Origin: Lachnospiraceae bacterium
GTDB taxonomy: Bacteria; Bacillota; Clostridia; Lachnospirales; Lachnospiraceae
Assembly: GCA_015057365.1 (NCBI GenBank)
Contig: SVEN01000001.1
Location: 77,382 to 141,381, forward strand
Length of the DNA stretch: 64,000 nucleotides
Direction of reading: 5' to 3'
This document shows positions 1 to 8,316 of the stretch, piece by piece. Made by a program: the position numbers and the translations under genes. How positions within the stretch are numbered: the first letter of the stretch is position 1; each line of letters begins with the position of its first letter. A model generated the notes under the pieces. It was not told the DNA's origin, did no database searches, and was given only the letters and a program-made list of their open reading frames with translations.

Positions 1-751
1 AGGCGTCGGAATATAACAAATCATTCTTCATGAGCATTCCAATGCGTGGAAACAACAAGGTCCAGTCAAAGGTAATGCTGAGAGTCAAGATTCCCACATT
101 GATGATAAAAGCAATTGCCGGCCGGACAAACAACGTAAGTGTCATTGTAAGCAACTCCATGGTAAACATAGATAGCAACGGACAAACGAGTAGTGTCATT
201 GTAAAAGACGGTGATGGGATAAGTGTATTGGAAACAGGTGTATAGCAAATGCTTTCCGTAGCCATGAATGCAATCGTATTCGGATTTGGTGTAAAGGATA
301 CGGGAATGTGATTTATCAGGCAGAAAACCGCCATGGTTATCCACATAAGAAGATATATCCAAAGTGCTGATATAAAGCACCAGAAACACTTTTGATACCA
401 CCAGCGTTTTCTGCTTCCGATACGAAAGAGCATTTGTGAACCGTAGCCCAGCAAATCCTGCTGCATGTAGTCAAATGTCATAAAAACAGGACAAATATAC
501 ATTGCGAGCCATGGATACGGAATGGTCATAGCCTTTGCTTTAATGAGAGGGTCACAGCCGCTAAAGCTAATCCAAAATAACTCAAATAACGAATAGGGTC
601 CATATTCCGGCGGAATGTTTTTCCAAATAATATCCAGTTCTATGTGTGTCAGCATGGAATACAGCAGGACAACAGGTACCATAATCCAGATGCGTTTGTT
701 TTTTACTATACCCTCTTTGCAGTCTAACCATAAAATTTTACAATCCCTCAT
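1..751 (-). CDS. partial polytopic membrane protein, probable ABC-2-type permease subunit
   Basis: An open frame starts at the ATG at 751-749 and stays open for 250 codons to the window edge, so the C-terminus is missing. A GGAGGG ribosome site lies nine bases upstream, inside the preceding gene, and the first 14 bases overlap that gene's end, which suggests translational coupling. The N-terminus is short and basic. At least five hydrophobic segments are visible, for example WIMVPVVLLYSML, LAMYICPVFMTF and AFIINVGILTLSITF. There is no ATPase motif and no signal peptidase site. Position after a similar membrane protein, a lipoprotein and a two-component system suggests one half of an exporter permease whose ATPase gene may lie past the edge. 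The exact family is not recognised. Confidence 0.7.
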   Translation of the reverse strand, partial: MRDCKILWLDCKEGIVKNKRIWIMVPVVLLYSMLTHIELDIIWKNIPPEYGPYSLFELFWISFSGCDPLIKAKAMTIPYPWLAMYICPVFMTFDYMQQDLLGYGSQMLFRIGSRKRWWYQKCFWCFISALWIYLLMWITMAVFCLINHIPVSFTPNPNTIAFMATESICYTPVSNTLIPSPSFTMTLLVCPLLSMFTMELLTMTLTLFVRPAIAFIINVGILTLSITFDWTLLFPRIGMLMKNDLLYSDA

Positions 752-1562
752 ATCGCCAAGCCCTCCATCCATACACGAGTGTGACAATCAGAAATACTAC
801 AAGCTGCGTCAGAAGAAGATAATCTGTCGGAGCAACACTTGCGCTTTCCGCCCGAATCAATTCTGTCCATCCCAGTGCAAGGGGATGTGAATTGATTGTA
901 ATTCCTGTCCTGTATTGTAAATATGTTGCAGCAATGCTTTGACAAACAAAGAATAAAAACGGAAGAATTACCGAAACAGATGCTTTTTCCGTAAACATAC
1001 CTATTACCGTGCCCATACAAGACATAATACCGCCCCAGATGAAGGTTACCGTACACCAGAGAACACTCCAGAGGATTGGGGATGTAAAAAATAGCTTTGA
1101 TGCAAAACGAAAGGGATTCATCATGGTGCTGAGGCTTGCAGGGTTAGGTAAGGTTACTTTCATAAAACAAGACAGCAGCAGAAAATGAAAGATAAGGGCG
1201 GCAGAAAAAAGTATGCCGCCACAGAAAAACGAAACGAGATATTTCGCTGCAAAATAGTGCTTTTTGGCAACTCTGGTGCAAATCTGGTACCAGTATCCCG
1301 ATTTGCAATCAGTACACAGGCTATGAGAAAATCCCAGTGCACAGACTGCCGGAATAATAATATAAAAATAATTTGCGCCGAAACTGAGAGCCCCGGAAGG
1401 AAGCCAGCGATAAAACAAACTGATATGATCTACACCGTCACAATAGATATTAAACTGTTCTTTGGCGGCAATCCCTGCCATTCCGCAGGATATCAGAATG
1501 GCAAGCAGAAAACTGCGGCTATGAAGCATTCTCCGCCATTCGAATTTGATAACAGAAAACAT
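738..1562 (-). CDS. ABC-2-type membrane protein (putative exporter permease)
   Basis: A 274-residue polytopic membrane protein with the start typical of ABC-2 permeases: a short amphipathic stretch (MFSVIKFEWRRMLHSRSF) leading into the first membrane helix, then about five more hydrophobic segments and a short basic tail. AGGAGG lies nine bases before the ATG. It is the fifth gene of the series that starts with the response regulator at 5294, follows the lipoprotein gene by 12 bases and overlaps the next permease-like gene by 14. Without a nearby ATPase gene its substrate cannot be guessed. Low sequence conservation in this class leaves the family call tentative. Confidence 0.65.
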   Translation of the reverse strand: MFSVIKFEWRRMLHSRSFLLAILISCGMAGIAAKEQFNIYCDGVDHISLFYRWLPSGALSFGANYFYIIIPAVCALGFSHSLCTDCKSGYWYQICTRVAKKHYFAAKYLVSFFCGGILFSAALIFHFLLLSCFMKVTLPNPASLSTMMNPFRFASKLFFTSPILWSVLWCTVTFIWGGIMSCMGTVIGMFTEKASVSVILPFLFFVCQSIAATYLQYRTGITINSHPLALGWTELIRAESASVAPTDYLLLTQLVVFLIVTLVYGWRAWRYEGL

Positions 1563-1574
1563 GGAAAGGACCTC

Positions 1575-2417
1575 CTATTGATACAAAGAACCTGCGTCGA
1601 GTTCAAGATATACCATGGATGTACGTGTGCTCATACTTGTTGCGAGGTACAATCTTGAAAGTAAATCATCGCCGATTTGTCCGCCGAAATTGCTTTTCGT
1701 TGCTTCGTCATAAACAGTTTGCTGTACCATGGTACCGATTTTTATAGTGACGGATTCCCCCTCCGGAATGGTAACGGCATAGGGATGAATTTCAGGATGT
1801 GTATTTGCCATGCTGCACCATGTCAAAGGAAAATTGTTTCCGATATTCCCTGGAGACTCTGCATTGGATTCTTTCATCGGAGCAATATTAAGCGTATCAA
1901 TTCGGAAGGTATCATCCTCATATACTTTCGGTGTACCGGGAACATTAAGCTCTGTGGCACGTGAAACGGCAGAATGGTTTTCTAATGTAAGCTCAACCAC
2001 AACAAAGGCGGTTTTTCCGAATTCTGCCGATTCAAGGAAGTCTCCGCTTTGACGATCAAAGAAATCAGCCTGCAAAGGGCCTGTGCCGTCTGTTTGTGCG
2101 CGAAAATCGTAAAATGTCTCTTCCCATGCCACCCCCGCTTCATAAAGATTGGTATAAACCTGTGCATTATGAACCGTTGCCAGTATGGTGCCGCTTTTCG
2201 CAAGGCTTGTAACAGGGAATGTTTCTCCGATTACCGGACGTGCTACCATCGGATAAGTCTGAGATGGTGTATCTGTCAGCGTTCCATCCGTAACAGCGGG
2301 CGTTAAGGTTGAGGACTGTTTTTCAATCGATATCTCCTTTAAACTGCAGGCACTGCCTGTAAGCATAAAAGAGAATACTACGACGGAAGTAATTATTTTT
2401 CTGAGCTTTTTTTTCAT
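1575..2417 (-). CDS. secreted lipoprotein of unknown function
   Basis: A 280-residue protein. The ATG at 2417 is chosen over an upstream one because AGGAGG lies just ahead of it and because it gives a clean lipoprotein signal (MKKKLRK, a hydrophobic stretch, then LTGSAC). A Ser/Thr-rich linker follows. The remaining ~230 residues form a soluble, beta-rich looking domain (VVELTLENHS, YAVTIPEGESVTIKIG) that resembles extracytoplasmic Ig-like folds, but I do not recognise the family. It sits between a secreted protein and two ABC permease-like proteins in the operon headed by a response regulator and sensor kinase, so it may be an accessory or sensing lipoprotein of that transporter. Confidence 0.7.
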   Translation of the reverse strand: MKKKLRKIITSVVVFSFMLTGSACSLKEISIEKQSSTLTPAVTDGTLTDTPSQTYPMVARPVIGETFPVTSLAKSGTILATVHNAQVYTNLYEAGVAWEETFYDFRAQTDGTGPLQADFFDRQSGDFLESAEFGKTAFVVVELTLENHSAVSRATELNVPGTPKVYEDDTFRIDTLNIAPMKESNAESPGNIGNNFPLTWCSMANTHPEIHPYAVTIPEGESVTIKIGTMVQQTVYDEATKSNFGGQIGDDLLSRLYLATSMSTRTSMVYLELDAGSLYQ

Positions 2418-2494
2418 AACCGGACCTCCTCCACTATTTTTAGGGATGGATAAATCATACAGTAATTGGGCATCCGGCATGTATCCTAATAGCA

Positions 2495-3244
2495 TCAAAA
2501 ATGCATATTGCCAAATCTAATATCTCCGAAATGTAGTTCATTTTGCTTGTATTCCAGATAAAAGGAATAGGAAGCCCCAGCGGCATCTGTCTTCAGTTCA
2601 TACAGCGCTGCGCCGGGAATAGAGTCTCCATCCGTTTCAGCGCTGTCTGTACGAATACAGGTCCATTCTCCGCCCAGTTTTTTACAGAATTCATCCATAA
2701 GGCAGTTGCCGAAGGAAGAAATTTTTGATGTTACCATATGCATATCCGCAGTATCTGTAATTAACAGTCCGACAGAAAGAACATCAAAGCTCTGGTCATC
2801 AACAATTAACTGTAAATAGACAGAATCCTCTACGGCTACCATAACATCCCAAAAAACAGCACTCTTTCCGGAATAGGTATTTAAATAAAGATACGGTGTT
2901 GCTTTCCTTCCACAGTCACCGAAATCAATTTGCTCCCAACCGATGGCAGTAACAAGTGTATTATAAAACTCCTCTGCTGCCTGATAAACCGAAAATTGTT
3001 GTTCCTCATAAGCGATATGCGCAAAAGGTGTACGCTGCGTGGATTGAGGAAACGAGGCCAAACGAGCCTTTTCAAAAAAAGATAAATTCACCGGCAACTC
3101 TAATGTAATGGGAGATAGCGTTTGTTGTTCCGCCGTTGTGTTTTTTTCATCCGCAAATGACAGGGCAATATTCGGAAGCGCAAACAAACAACCGATAATA
3201 CTCACAGCCGAAACGCCACAAAGGATTTTTCTAATTAATTTCAT
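2495..3244 (-). CDS. secreted protein of unknown function
   Basis: A 249-residue protein with an N-terminal signal peptide (MKLIRKILCGVSAVSIIGCLFAL, a likely cleavage after SFA) and no further membrane segment. It contains four cysteines in the mature part, which is unusual for a Firmicute secreted protein. Its ATG overlaps the stop codon of the histidine kinase gene as ATGA, showing tight coupling to the two-component system. The family is not recognised. The context suggests an extracytoplasmic partner of the sensor kinase or of the downstream transporter. Confidence 0.65.
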   Translation of the reverse strand: MKLIRKILCGVSAVSIIGCLFALPNIALSFADEKNTTAEQQTLSPITLELPVNLSFFEKARLASFPQSTQRTPFAHIAYEEQQFSVYQAAEEFYNTLVTAIGWEQIDFGDCGRKATPYLYLNTYSGKSAVFWDVMVAVEDSVYLQLIVDDQSFDVLSVGLLITDTADMHMVTSKISSFGNCLMDEFCKKLGGEWTCIRTDSAETDGDSIPGAALYELKTDAAGASYSFYLEYKQNELHFGDIRFGNMHF

Positions 3245-4638
3245 ACACGATTACCCCGCAATTCTACAATTACTTTTGTTCCCAAGCCCGGTTCGCTTGT
3301 AATGGAAAGCGTTCCGTGATGTAACTCAACGATTTCTTTACATATGGATAATCCCAAGCCTGCTCCGCCCTGTTTCCGGGAACGTGATTTGTCCACACGA
3401 TAAAAGGCTTCCGTGAGTTTCTCCAAATCTTCTTTCGGGATTCCTCTTCCGTTATCAATTACTTCATATCGGCATCCGTCGATTAACATGGATTGTCTTA
3501 TCTGAATGGAACCGCTTGAATCGATGGCCTTTCCGGCATTGTCTAACAGATTTATCAGCAATGATTGCACTAAGTCCGGCGCCAGTAAACAACATCCATC
3601 CTCCGTTTCTACATCAATGAGAATGTTTTGCGCAGCAAAGGTTCTGCGAAAAACAGAAAGCGCCCTTTGCAAAATGTCTGCCGGAGAGGAAGAAACCATA
3701 GGAAAGTCTTTTTTTCTTACTACAAGCAGGTCCAGCAATTGAAAGGATAATTGTTCCAGACGTTTTCCCTCTTTGAAAATATAATTGGCACATTCTGCCT
3801 GTTCCTCTTTGGAAAGGGTACAACTTCGGAGTAAATCGGCATACCCGATTAAGGAAGTCATGGGGGTTTTTATTTCATGGGTGAAGCTGCCGATAAATCG
3901 TTCCTGTTGTTCGATCGTTTCTTGTTGTTCCCTGATTTTTGCGGTTAATATTTCTGCCATATGGTTGAAATCAGATGCTAAGGATGCTGTTTCGTCATTT
4001 CCCTGCACCTCTGCACGCTTTTCCAGTGCACCGGCTGCAATCTCTCCGGAGACAATGGAGAGTCTGTGTAACGGTTTTGTCAGGAAGTGCGCAATCAAAA
4101 AGGAAAGGATGCCGCTAAGAACAATAAGTATCAGAAATAAACTCCGATAAATTTGCAGTTGCGCTTCCCGGAGTTCATAAATTTCGGATATGTTTTGCAC
4201 TGCATCCAGATAAAAGACCGTATGATTCACGGAGAAAGTACCTGTAATCTGCAAGAAGTGTCCCATGGAATTATGATATGTTTTGAGGGCGCACGCAGTA
4301 TCGGTGCATAACACTTTTAAGGAATCATCATAGGAGAAATTGCCTTTTGTCTGATAAACGGTTGTATCGGTATAAAATCGGAGAGCTTCCCAATCGGAAT
4401 CTGAAGAGTTAAGCTCCTGAATCAGCAGATTTCCTATTTCATTGGAATAATACTGTTCACTGATTGAATTTATCAGAGTAAGCGTGGATTGTAAAAAACG
4501 GTATGACTGTAGAGCCTGTTCTTTTTCGCGTTCCATGGAGCGTTGAAAGGAAAACAGAATAAGAAGCGTTCCGCCAATCCCGTATAAAAGACAGGTAAGA
4601 AGTGTTATGAAAACAGCCAGTTTTGTGCGAAGCCTCAT
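3241..4638 (-). CDS. sensor histidine kinase with HAMP domain
   Basis: A 465-residue membrane kinase. Membrane helix 1 is at about residues 8-30 and helix 2 at about 167-187, with a ~135-residue extracytoplasmic sensor region between them. A HAMP linker follows (about 188-240). The phospho-acceptor is His254 in SFTHEIKTPM. The N box (LLINLLDNAGKA), G1 (DNGRGIP) and G2 (GGAGLGLSICKE) motifs are intact. It overlaps the response regulator gene upstream and the secreted protein gene downstream by four bases each (ATGA). The kinase should phosphorylate the partner regulator at 4635-5294. The signal is unknown; the adjacent secreted protein, lipoprotein and permeases suggest an envelope or antimicrobial stress sensor. 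Confidence 0.93.
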   Translation of the reverse strand: MRLRTKLAVFITLLTCLLYGIGGTLLILFSFQRSMEREKEQALQSYRFLQSTLTLINSISEQYYSNEIGNLLIQELNSSDSDWEALRFYTDTTVYQTKGNFSYDDSLKVLCTDTACALKTYHNSMGHFLQITGTFSVNHTVFYLDAVQNISEIYELREAQLQIYRSLFLILIVLSGILSFLIAHFLTKPLHRLSIVSGEIAAGALEKRAEVQGNDETASLASDFNHMAEILTAKIREQQETIEQQERFIGSFTHEIKTPMTSLIGYADLLRSCTLSKEEQAECANYIFKEGKRLEQLSFQLLDLLVVRKKDFPMVSSSPADILQRALSVFRRTFAAQNILIDVETEDGCCLLAPDLVQSLLINLLDNAGKAIDSSGSIQIRQSMLIDGCRYEVIDNGRGIPKEDLEKLTEAFYRVDKSRSRKQGGAGLGLSICKEIVELHHGTLSITSEPGLGTKVIVELRGNRV

Positions 4639-5294
4639 TCTGTCACCTCCAGACGATAGCCGACTTTAGATATCGCGCGAAGCGATTGTTCCAGACCAAG
4701 CTTCTTTCTGAGACGTTGTACATGCAAATCAACGGTTCGACTTATGCCGTCAAATTCTCCGCCCCAGACCCGTTCATAAATGGTTTCACGATAAAGAGCA
4801 ATGTTAGGATTTCTTACAAAAAGAAGCAATAATTCATATTCCTTATTTGTAAGAGGAATTTCGGTATTGTTTTTGGTGACGGTCATGGAGTCGCAATGAA
4901 TGGTAATGTCGGAAAGACAAATCGTCTTATCTAATTTATGAAATCTCCGTAAAACGACTTCAACTCTTGCTACTAATTCCGCAATTTCAAAAGGTTTGGA
5001 GATATAATCCTCCGCTCCCATTCGAAGTCCCTTTACCCGGTCGTTTACACCGGCTTTTGCTGTGAGAAAAATGGTGGGAATATTTAATGATTTACTATAT
5101 TCCAAAAGAGCATAGCCATCCACACCGGGTAACATGATATCCAGTAAAAGCAGGTCAAAGTTTTCACATTCTAAAAGATCCGCCGCTTCTAAGCCGTCGT
5201 AGATACAAGTACAGGAATACCCATATTGGGACAGACTCATACGAATCAGGTTTGCAATGGATTCTTCGTCCTCAACAATGCATATTTTAATCAT
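4635..5294 (-). CDS. OmpR/PhoB-family response regulator
   Basis: A 219-residue two-domain regulator. The receiver domain has the acidic pair (CIVEDEES), the phospho-acceptor Asp in LLLLDIMLPGVDG and the conserved Lys in ISKPF. The C-terminal winged helix ends in TVDLHVQRLRKKLG and VGYRLE, typical of the OmpR class. The ATG at 5294 is preferred because AAGGAGG lies nine bases upstream. It is the first gene of the operon and is read from the promoter at 5341-5370. It pairs with the histidine kinase that overlaps its stop codon. Confidence 0.94.
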   Translation of the reverse strand: MIKICIVEDEESIANLIRMSLSQYGYSCTCIYDGLEAADLLECENFDLLLLDIMLPGVDGYALLEYSKSLNIPTIFLTAKAGVNDRVKGLRMGAEDYISKPFEIAELVARVEVVLRRFHKLDKTICLSDITIHCDSMTVTKNNTEIPLTNKEYELLLLFVRNPNIALYRETIYERVWGGEFDGISRTVDLHVQRLRKKLGLEQSLRAISKVGYRLEVTE

Positions 5295-5340
5295 GGTAAT
5301 ATCCTCCTTGTATAATAAACACACTCAATTTTACATCATT

Positions 5341-5370
5341 ATTGTATCTTTTTTGCATCAGGACTGTCAA
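5341..5370 (-). promoter_or_regulatory. sigma-A-type promoter of the two-component operon
   Basis: On the minus strand TTGACA (5370-5365) and TACAAT (5346-5341) are 18 bases apart. They lie about 45 bases before the response regulator ATG. Confidence 0.7.
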
Positions 5371-5400
5371 TGCGGATTCATGTTCTGCGAGGAGTAATCT

Positions 5401-5439
5401 AAAAATGCAGTCATATGTTATTTTCACACATGACTGCAT
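5401..5439 (-). terminator. rho-independent terminator after the HTH gene at 5486-5875
   Basis: The arms ATGCAGTCAT and ATGACTGCAT form a stem of about 14 pairs with one mismatch, and on the minus strand the stem is followed at once by TTTTT. Confidence 0.85.
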
Positions 5440-5485
5440 ACTTACTCTTTGTTAAATTTTAAATATTCTCTCACACTGTCTATCC

Positions 5486-5875
5486 CTAATACCGAATCAC
5501 ATAATAAATCACATACACCCAGTTCAGCAACCCGTGGAAAATCGCCCAGCCGATGGACTGCCACTTCGTATAAGACAACACCACCGCCAATGCTACACCT
5601 ACCGCCGCACCGATATCGATTCCTTTCTCGGTGGTCTTTTCAATGACAATCTTCGAATCCCTATGGGTATGTGATTCGCTTCCGTAAATCAAGTTCTCCA
5701 TCGGTACATCAAACACTTCCGCCATAGCGGATAAGGTCTCCACATCAGGCTGGGTCTTACCCTGCTCCCAATTGGACACCGCCTGTCTCGTCACATGTAA
5801 GCTTTCCGCCAACTGTTCCTGGGTCATCCCCTTCTCTGAACGATTCTTTTTAATATTCTTTCCAATCACGCTCAT
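5486..5875 (-). CDS. XRE-family HTH regulator with C-terminal membrane segment
   Basis: A 129-residue protein. Residues ~3-60 form a Cro/cI-type helix-turn-helix (KGMTQEQLAESLHVTRQAVSNWEQGKTQPD). A hydrophilic linker follows, then a C-terminal hydrophobic stretch (IGAAVGVALAVVLSY and VYVIYYVIRY), so the regulator is probably membrane-attached. The ATG at 5875 is chosen over a GTG two codons upstream because GGAGG is spaced correctly only for the ATG. The 19-bp perfect palindrome 62 bases upstream is a plausible autoregulatory operator. The target is unknown. Confidence 0.88.
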   Translation of the reverse strand: MSVIGKNIKKNRSEKGMTQEQLAESLHVTRQAVSNWEQGKTQPDVETLSAMAEVFDVPMENLIYGSESHTHRDSKIVIEKTTEKGIDIGAAVGVALAVVLSYTKWQSIGWAIFHGLLNWVYVIYYVIRY

Positions 5876-5936
5876 AATCACTCCTCCTCGTTTTGCTTTT
5901 GCAGTTCCTACTATACGCCATCAAGGGCAAATAGTC

Positions 5937-5955
5937 ACGCAACGAATCGTTGCGT
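5937..5955. promoter_or_regulatory. 19-bp perfect palindrome, putative operator
   Basis: ACGCAACGA-A-TCGTTGCGT is a perfect 9-1-9 dyad between the two HTH genes, upstream of the one at 5486-5875. It has no T tract, so an operator is more likely than a terminator. Confidence 0.5.
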
Positions 5956-5965
5956 TTCGCAACCG

Positions 5966-6547
5966 CTACAAAACCTTCATCAGCAGCCCCATCAAACCGC
6001 ACACCACCAACGCAATCACCGCTCCCGTAAGAGCTGCAATCACCTTCTGGTACGGACGCTTGCCGATTTCCCGCTGCTTCTGAATCTCATCCAGACGTTT
6101 ACCCTCAGTAAATGCCACAATTTCTTTATAGGACTGGATATCATTGTCCTTTTTTACCTTTTCCACCTTCAGGGCAAAATACATTGCCGTAGCATACAAA
6201 AGCCCCCATGGGAGGAAAAACCACCACCCCAGCCACTTTGCCATCGGTACCGCAGACAGTAGCGTTGCCGCAATCAAAATCCCGTAAATTCTACTGTAAC
6301 GATTCAACTTTGTTACTTCTTCTTTTTTGATTTCTTCTCTCATTCTGTCAATATCTCCTTTGATTAGTTTGTCAAGTGAGATATGAAAGACTTCGCTCAG
6401 TAGCACCAAACTATTCACGTCCGGATAGCTTTTATCGTTTTCCCAATTGGATATAGTTTGCCTGGAAACATACACCCGTTCCGCCAATTCCTCCTGAGAT
6501 AAGTTCGCCTCCTGACGACAATGTTTAATTTGTTTTCCGAGTTCCAT
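5966..6547 (-). CDS. XRE-family HTH regulator with membrane domain
   Basis: A 193-residue protein. Residues 1-60 hold a Cro/cI HTH (EANLSQEELAERVYVSRQTISNWENDKSYPD). The middle has two membrane helices (YGILIAATLLSAVPMA and WWFFLPWGLLYATAMYFAL) and the C-terminus a third (VIAALTGAVIALVVCGLMGLLM). AGGAGGTGACAAG before the ATG at 6547 sets the start. It resembles the neighbouring HTH-membrane protein in design, so the two may be diverged duplicates. Three TGTCAA-type half sites lie upstream and may be its operator. The target is unknown. Confidence 0.87.
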   Translation of the reverse strand: MELGKQIKHCRQEANLSQEELAERVYVSRQTISNWENDKSYPDVNSLVLLSEVFHISLDKLIKGDIDRMREEIKKEEVTKLNRYSRIYGILIAATLLSAVPMAKWLGWWFFLPWGLLYATAMYFALKVEKVKKDNDIQSYKEIVAFTEGKRLDEIQKQREIGKRPYQKVIAALTGAVIALVVCGLMGLLMKVL

Positions 6548-6608
6548 CTTGTCACCTCCTTGCACTCTCAATCCTAATCAAAGTTCCGAATTTCCGCTAT
6601 CAAAAACC

Positions 6609-6651
6609 GTTGACATCGGCCATTTTCGGCATGTCAAAAGGTTTTGACATG
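6609..6651. promoter_or_regulatory. cluster of TTGACAT/ATGTCAA half sites
   Basis: A 22-bp dyad at 6630-6651 has arms CATGTCAAAA and TTTTGACATG around GG. A third half site, TTGACAT, is at 6610-6616 and forms a wider dyad with the first. It lies between the HTH gene at 5966-6547 and the membrane protein gene at 6658. No T tract follows on either strand, so it looks like an operator. Confidence 0.45.
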
Positions 6652-6657
6652 GTAAAA

Positions 6658-7083
6658 TCACTTCTTTTTTGCCGCATTTCCGATACGAAAATACGCTTTC
6701 ATGACAACTGCTGTAACCGCAAGTGAAAACGCCATAATAACACCTTGGCTTCTCATAACATCAAACTTCCAAAACAGCACGCCCAACAACAAAAGGGCCA
6801 GCACCGTTATCACAATTGCCAACCATACTCTTTCCTGTTTCATGCCCGCCTGCAGGCACATGTGCATCACTTCAAAAAGAAACATCAGTGCAATACACAG
6901 AAGACTTACCCCCACAAAAAACACCATGGGACCCACAATCCACCAATTCAGCTCCTGGTCGGTTCCTGTCGTAGACTGCCGGTATGCCATATCTCCCACA
7001 ACCACAAACATTCCGATTACCATAAGAAGCAACGAAATCTCCATGATTCGCTTCACAATCCGTTCTGTCTTTTGTAATTTCAT
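6658..7083 (-). CDS. small polytopic membrane protein of unknown function
   Basis: A 141-residue protein with four predicted membrane helices (ISLLLMVIGMFVVVG, VGPMVFFVGVSLLCIALMFLF, WLAIVITVLALLLLGVLFW and VIMAFSLAVTAVVM) and a basic C-terminus (NAAKKK). The ATG at 7083 is preferred because AGAGAGGAA lies eight bases upstream; an ATG at 7140 gives 19 more residues but lacks a ribosome site. It precedes an HTH-membrane regulator gene, a pairing common in clostridia, but its function is unknown. Confidence 0.65.
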   Translation of the reverse strand: MKLQKTERIVKRIMEISLLLMVIGMFVVVGDMAYRQSTTGTDQELNWWIVGPMVFFVGVSLLCIALMFLFEVMHMCLQAGMKQERVWLAIVITVLALLLLGVLFWKFDVMRSQGVIMAFSLAVTAVVMKAYFRIGNAAKKK

Positions 7084-7129
7084 TCGTTTGTTCCTCTCTT
7101 TTGAAAAGTTCTTTACAATTGTCATGCTC

Positions 7130-7795
7130 TTATTCTTCATAATCTTTTAGAATCTTCTCCACAGCAAGCTCCACAAACGCATCCAGTTCCTCCGGTGAAA
7201 GGTAGGTCTCTCTTTCTTCCACTTTTTCTACACCTTTTCGATAAAACTCCACAATAAACTTTTTCCGCTGTTCAAAGGCATCTTCTCCAAAAAAATCTAA
7301 ATAAATATTCTTGAATTCCTTTATTCCTTCGTATATCCGAAACGCCTCAAACTCCGGATATTTCTTTAAATACAGAAAATCCAAGTCATACCAGTCCCGC
7401 TTCACAGTCTTCCAAAAAGAAGCCTTATCTTGTTCGAATAAACCCGAAAGATTTTCCTTAGCTCCGTACACAATCTTACTTGCCCAATGCTTATCCGTCA
7501 GTAAATGCGTCAAATACCCGAAATAAAAAGCACACTCCCGTTCACTATAGCTCTCGCGCATTTCCTCCGTAAAATAACGTGCCACAAATTGTTCCTCATG
7601 CACATCTTTAATTCCGTTTTCATCTACGGTACGAAAATGCGACACCGCCGCATCCGGTACAAATCCTGTACCGTCTTCCGCCGGCACTCCGCTGTCCGGT
7701 GCAATATTTCCCATAACAAAAGCCTCTTTTTCCGGCAAATTCAGTTTTTCATAAATTCCTTGTGCCACACGCAAGTGAATCATCCAAGATGCCAT
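7130..7795 (-). CDS. zinc-dependent phospholipase C-family protein
   Basis: A 221-residue soluble protein without signal peptide. MASWMIHLRVAQGI, GNIAPDSG and FYFGYLTHLLTDKHW match the zinc-dependent phospholipase C / S1-P1 nuclease-like fold, where the N-terminal Trp, the His and Asp of the APD motif and the HxxxD on the YLTHLLTD helix bind zinc. GGAGAGGAAATC before the ATG sets the start. Clostridial members of this small cytoplasmic group lack a proven substrate, so the phospholipase name is a family label. It is the upstream neighbour of the small membrane protein gene at 6658. Confidence 0.75.
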   Translation of the reverse strand: MASWMIHLRVAQGIYEKLNLPEKEAFVMGNIAPDSGVPAEDGTGFVPDAAVSHFRTVDENGIKDVHEEQFVARYFTEEMRESYSERECAFYFGYLTHLLTDKHWASKIVYGAKENLSGLFEQDKASFWKTVKRDWYDLDFLYLKKYPEFEAFRIYEGIKEFKNIYLDFFGEDAFEQRKKFIVEFYRKGVEKVEERETYLSPEELDAFVELAVEKILKDYEE

Positions 7796-7832
7796 GATTT
7801 CCTCTCCTATATATGATTACTCGCCTCTTCTT

Positions 7833-8285
7833 CTATAACTTATACTGCATAAAATTTCCGTTCTTTACAAAGCCAAAGTCCGAATATAACAACACGCCCA
7901 TATCGGACGCCGTAATCTGCACCGCTCCGCAACCATACCTTTTCGCCTCGTCCACAACTCTTGTGAGCAGTTCCTTAGCAATTCCTTTTCTGCGATATGT
8001 ATCTAAGGTATACATGGACGAAAGCAGACCTATCTTTCCGCTCGGACAACTAAAATACGGTGGCTTCTCCACAAAAGACATACCGCTGGTTCCCACAATC
8101 GTCTCTCCATCCATAGCAAGCCACGACACAAAGGTCCCATCTGCCATATGCCGATAATAATAATCGAAAAGCGCCGGTTTCAAATCAATCTCTTCTTTGG
8201 CACCTTCCTCACGTAACTGCTGTATACGCAGTTCAATAAAGGTATCCAGTTCATTTTCGGTTAGTCTTTTATAGTCAATTGACAT
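7833..8285 (-). CDS. GNAT-family N-acetyltransferase
   Basis: A 150-residue single-domain acetyltransferase. The acetyl-CoA pyrophosphate loop is visible as TYRRKGIAKELLTRV (the R-x-x-G-x-A type), preceded by the beta4 strand LLSSMYTL and followed by CGAVQITAS and YSDFGFVKNGNFMQY. GGAGG lies eight bases before the ATG at 8285, so a GTG further upstream is rejected. The substrate is unknown. It sits in a patch of small accessory metabolic genes and next to a decayed hydrolase gene. Confidence 0.9.
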   Translation of the reverse strand: MSIDYKRLTENELDTFIELRIQQLREEGAKEEIDLKPALFDYYYRHMADGTFVSWLAMDGETIVGTSGMSFVEKPPYFSCPSGKIGLLSSMYTLDTYRRKGIAKELLTRVVDEAKRYGCGAVQITASDMGVLLYSDFGFVKNGNFMQYKL

Positions 8286-8316
8286 ACTCCATTCCTCCAC
8301 AGACTCAGATTTGTTC

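Noticed and set aside
30-401. Short frames on both strands at the left edge
   Set aside because: They lie inside the longer minus-strand membrane protein that runs off the edge, which has a ribosome site and clear membrane helices.
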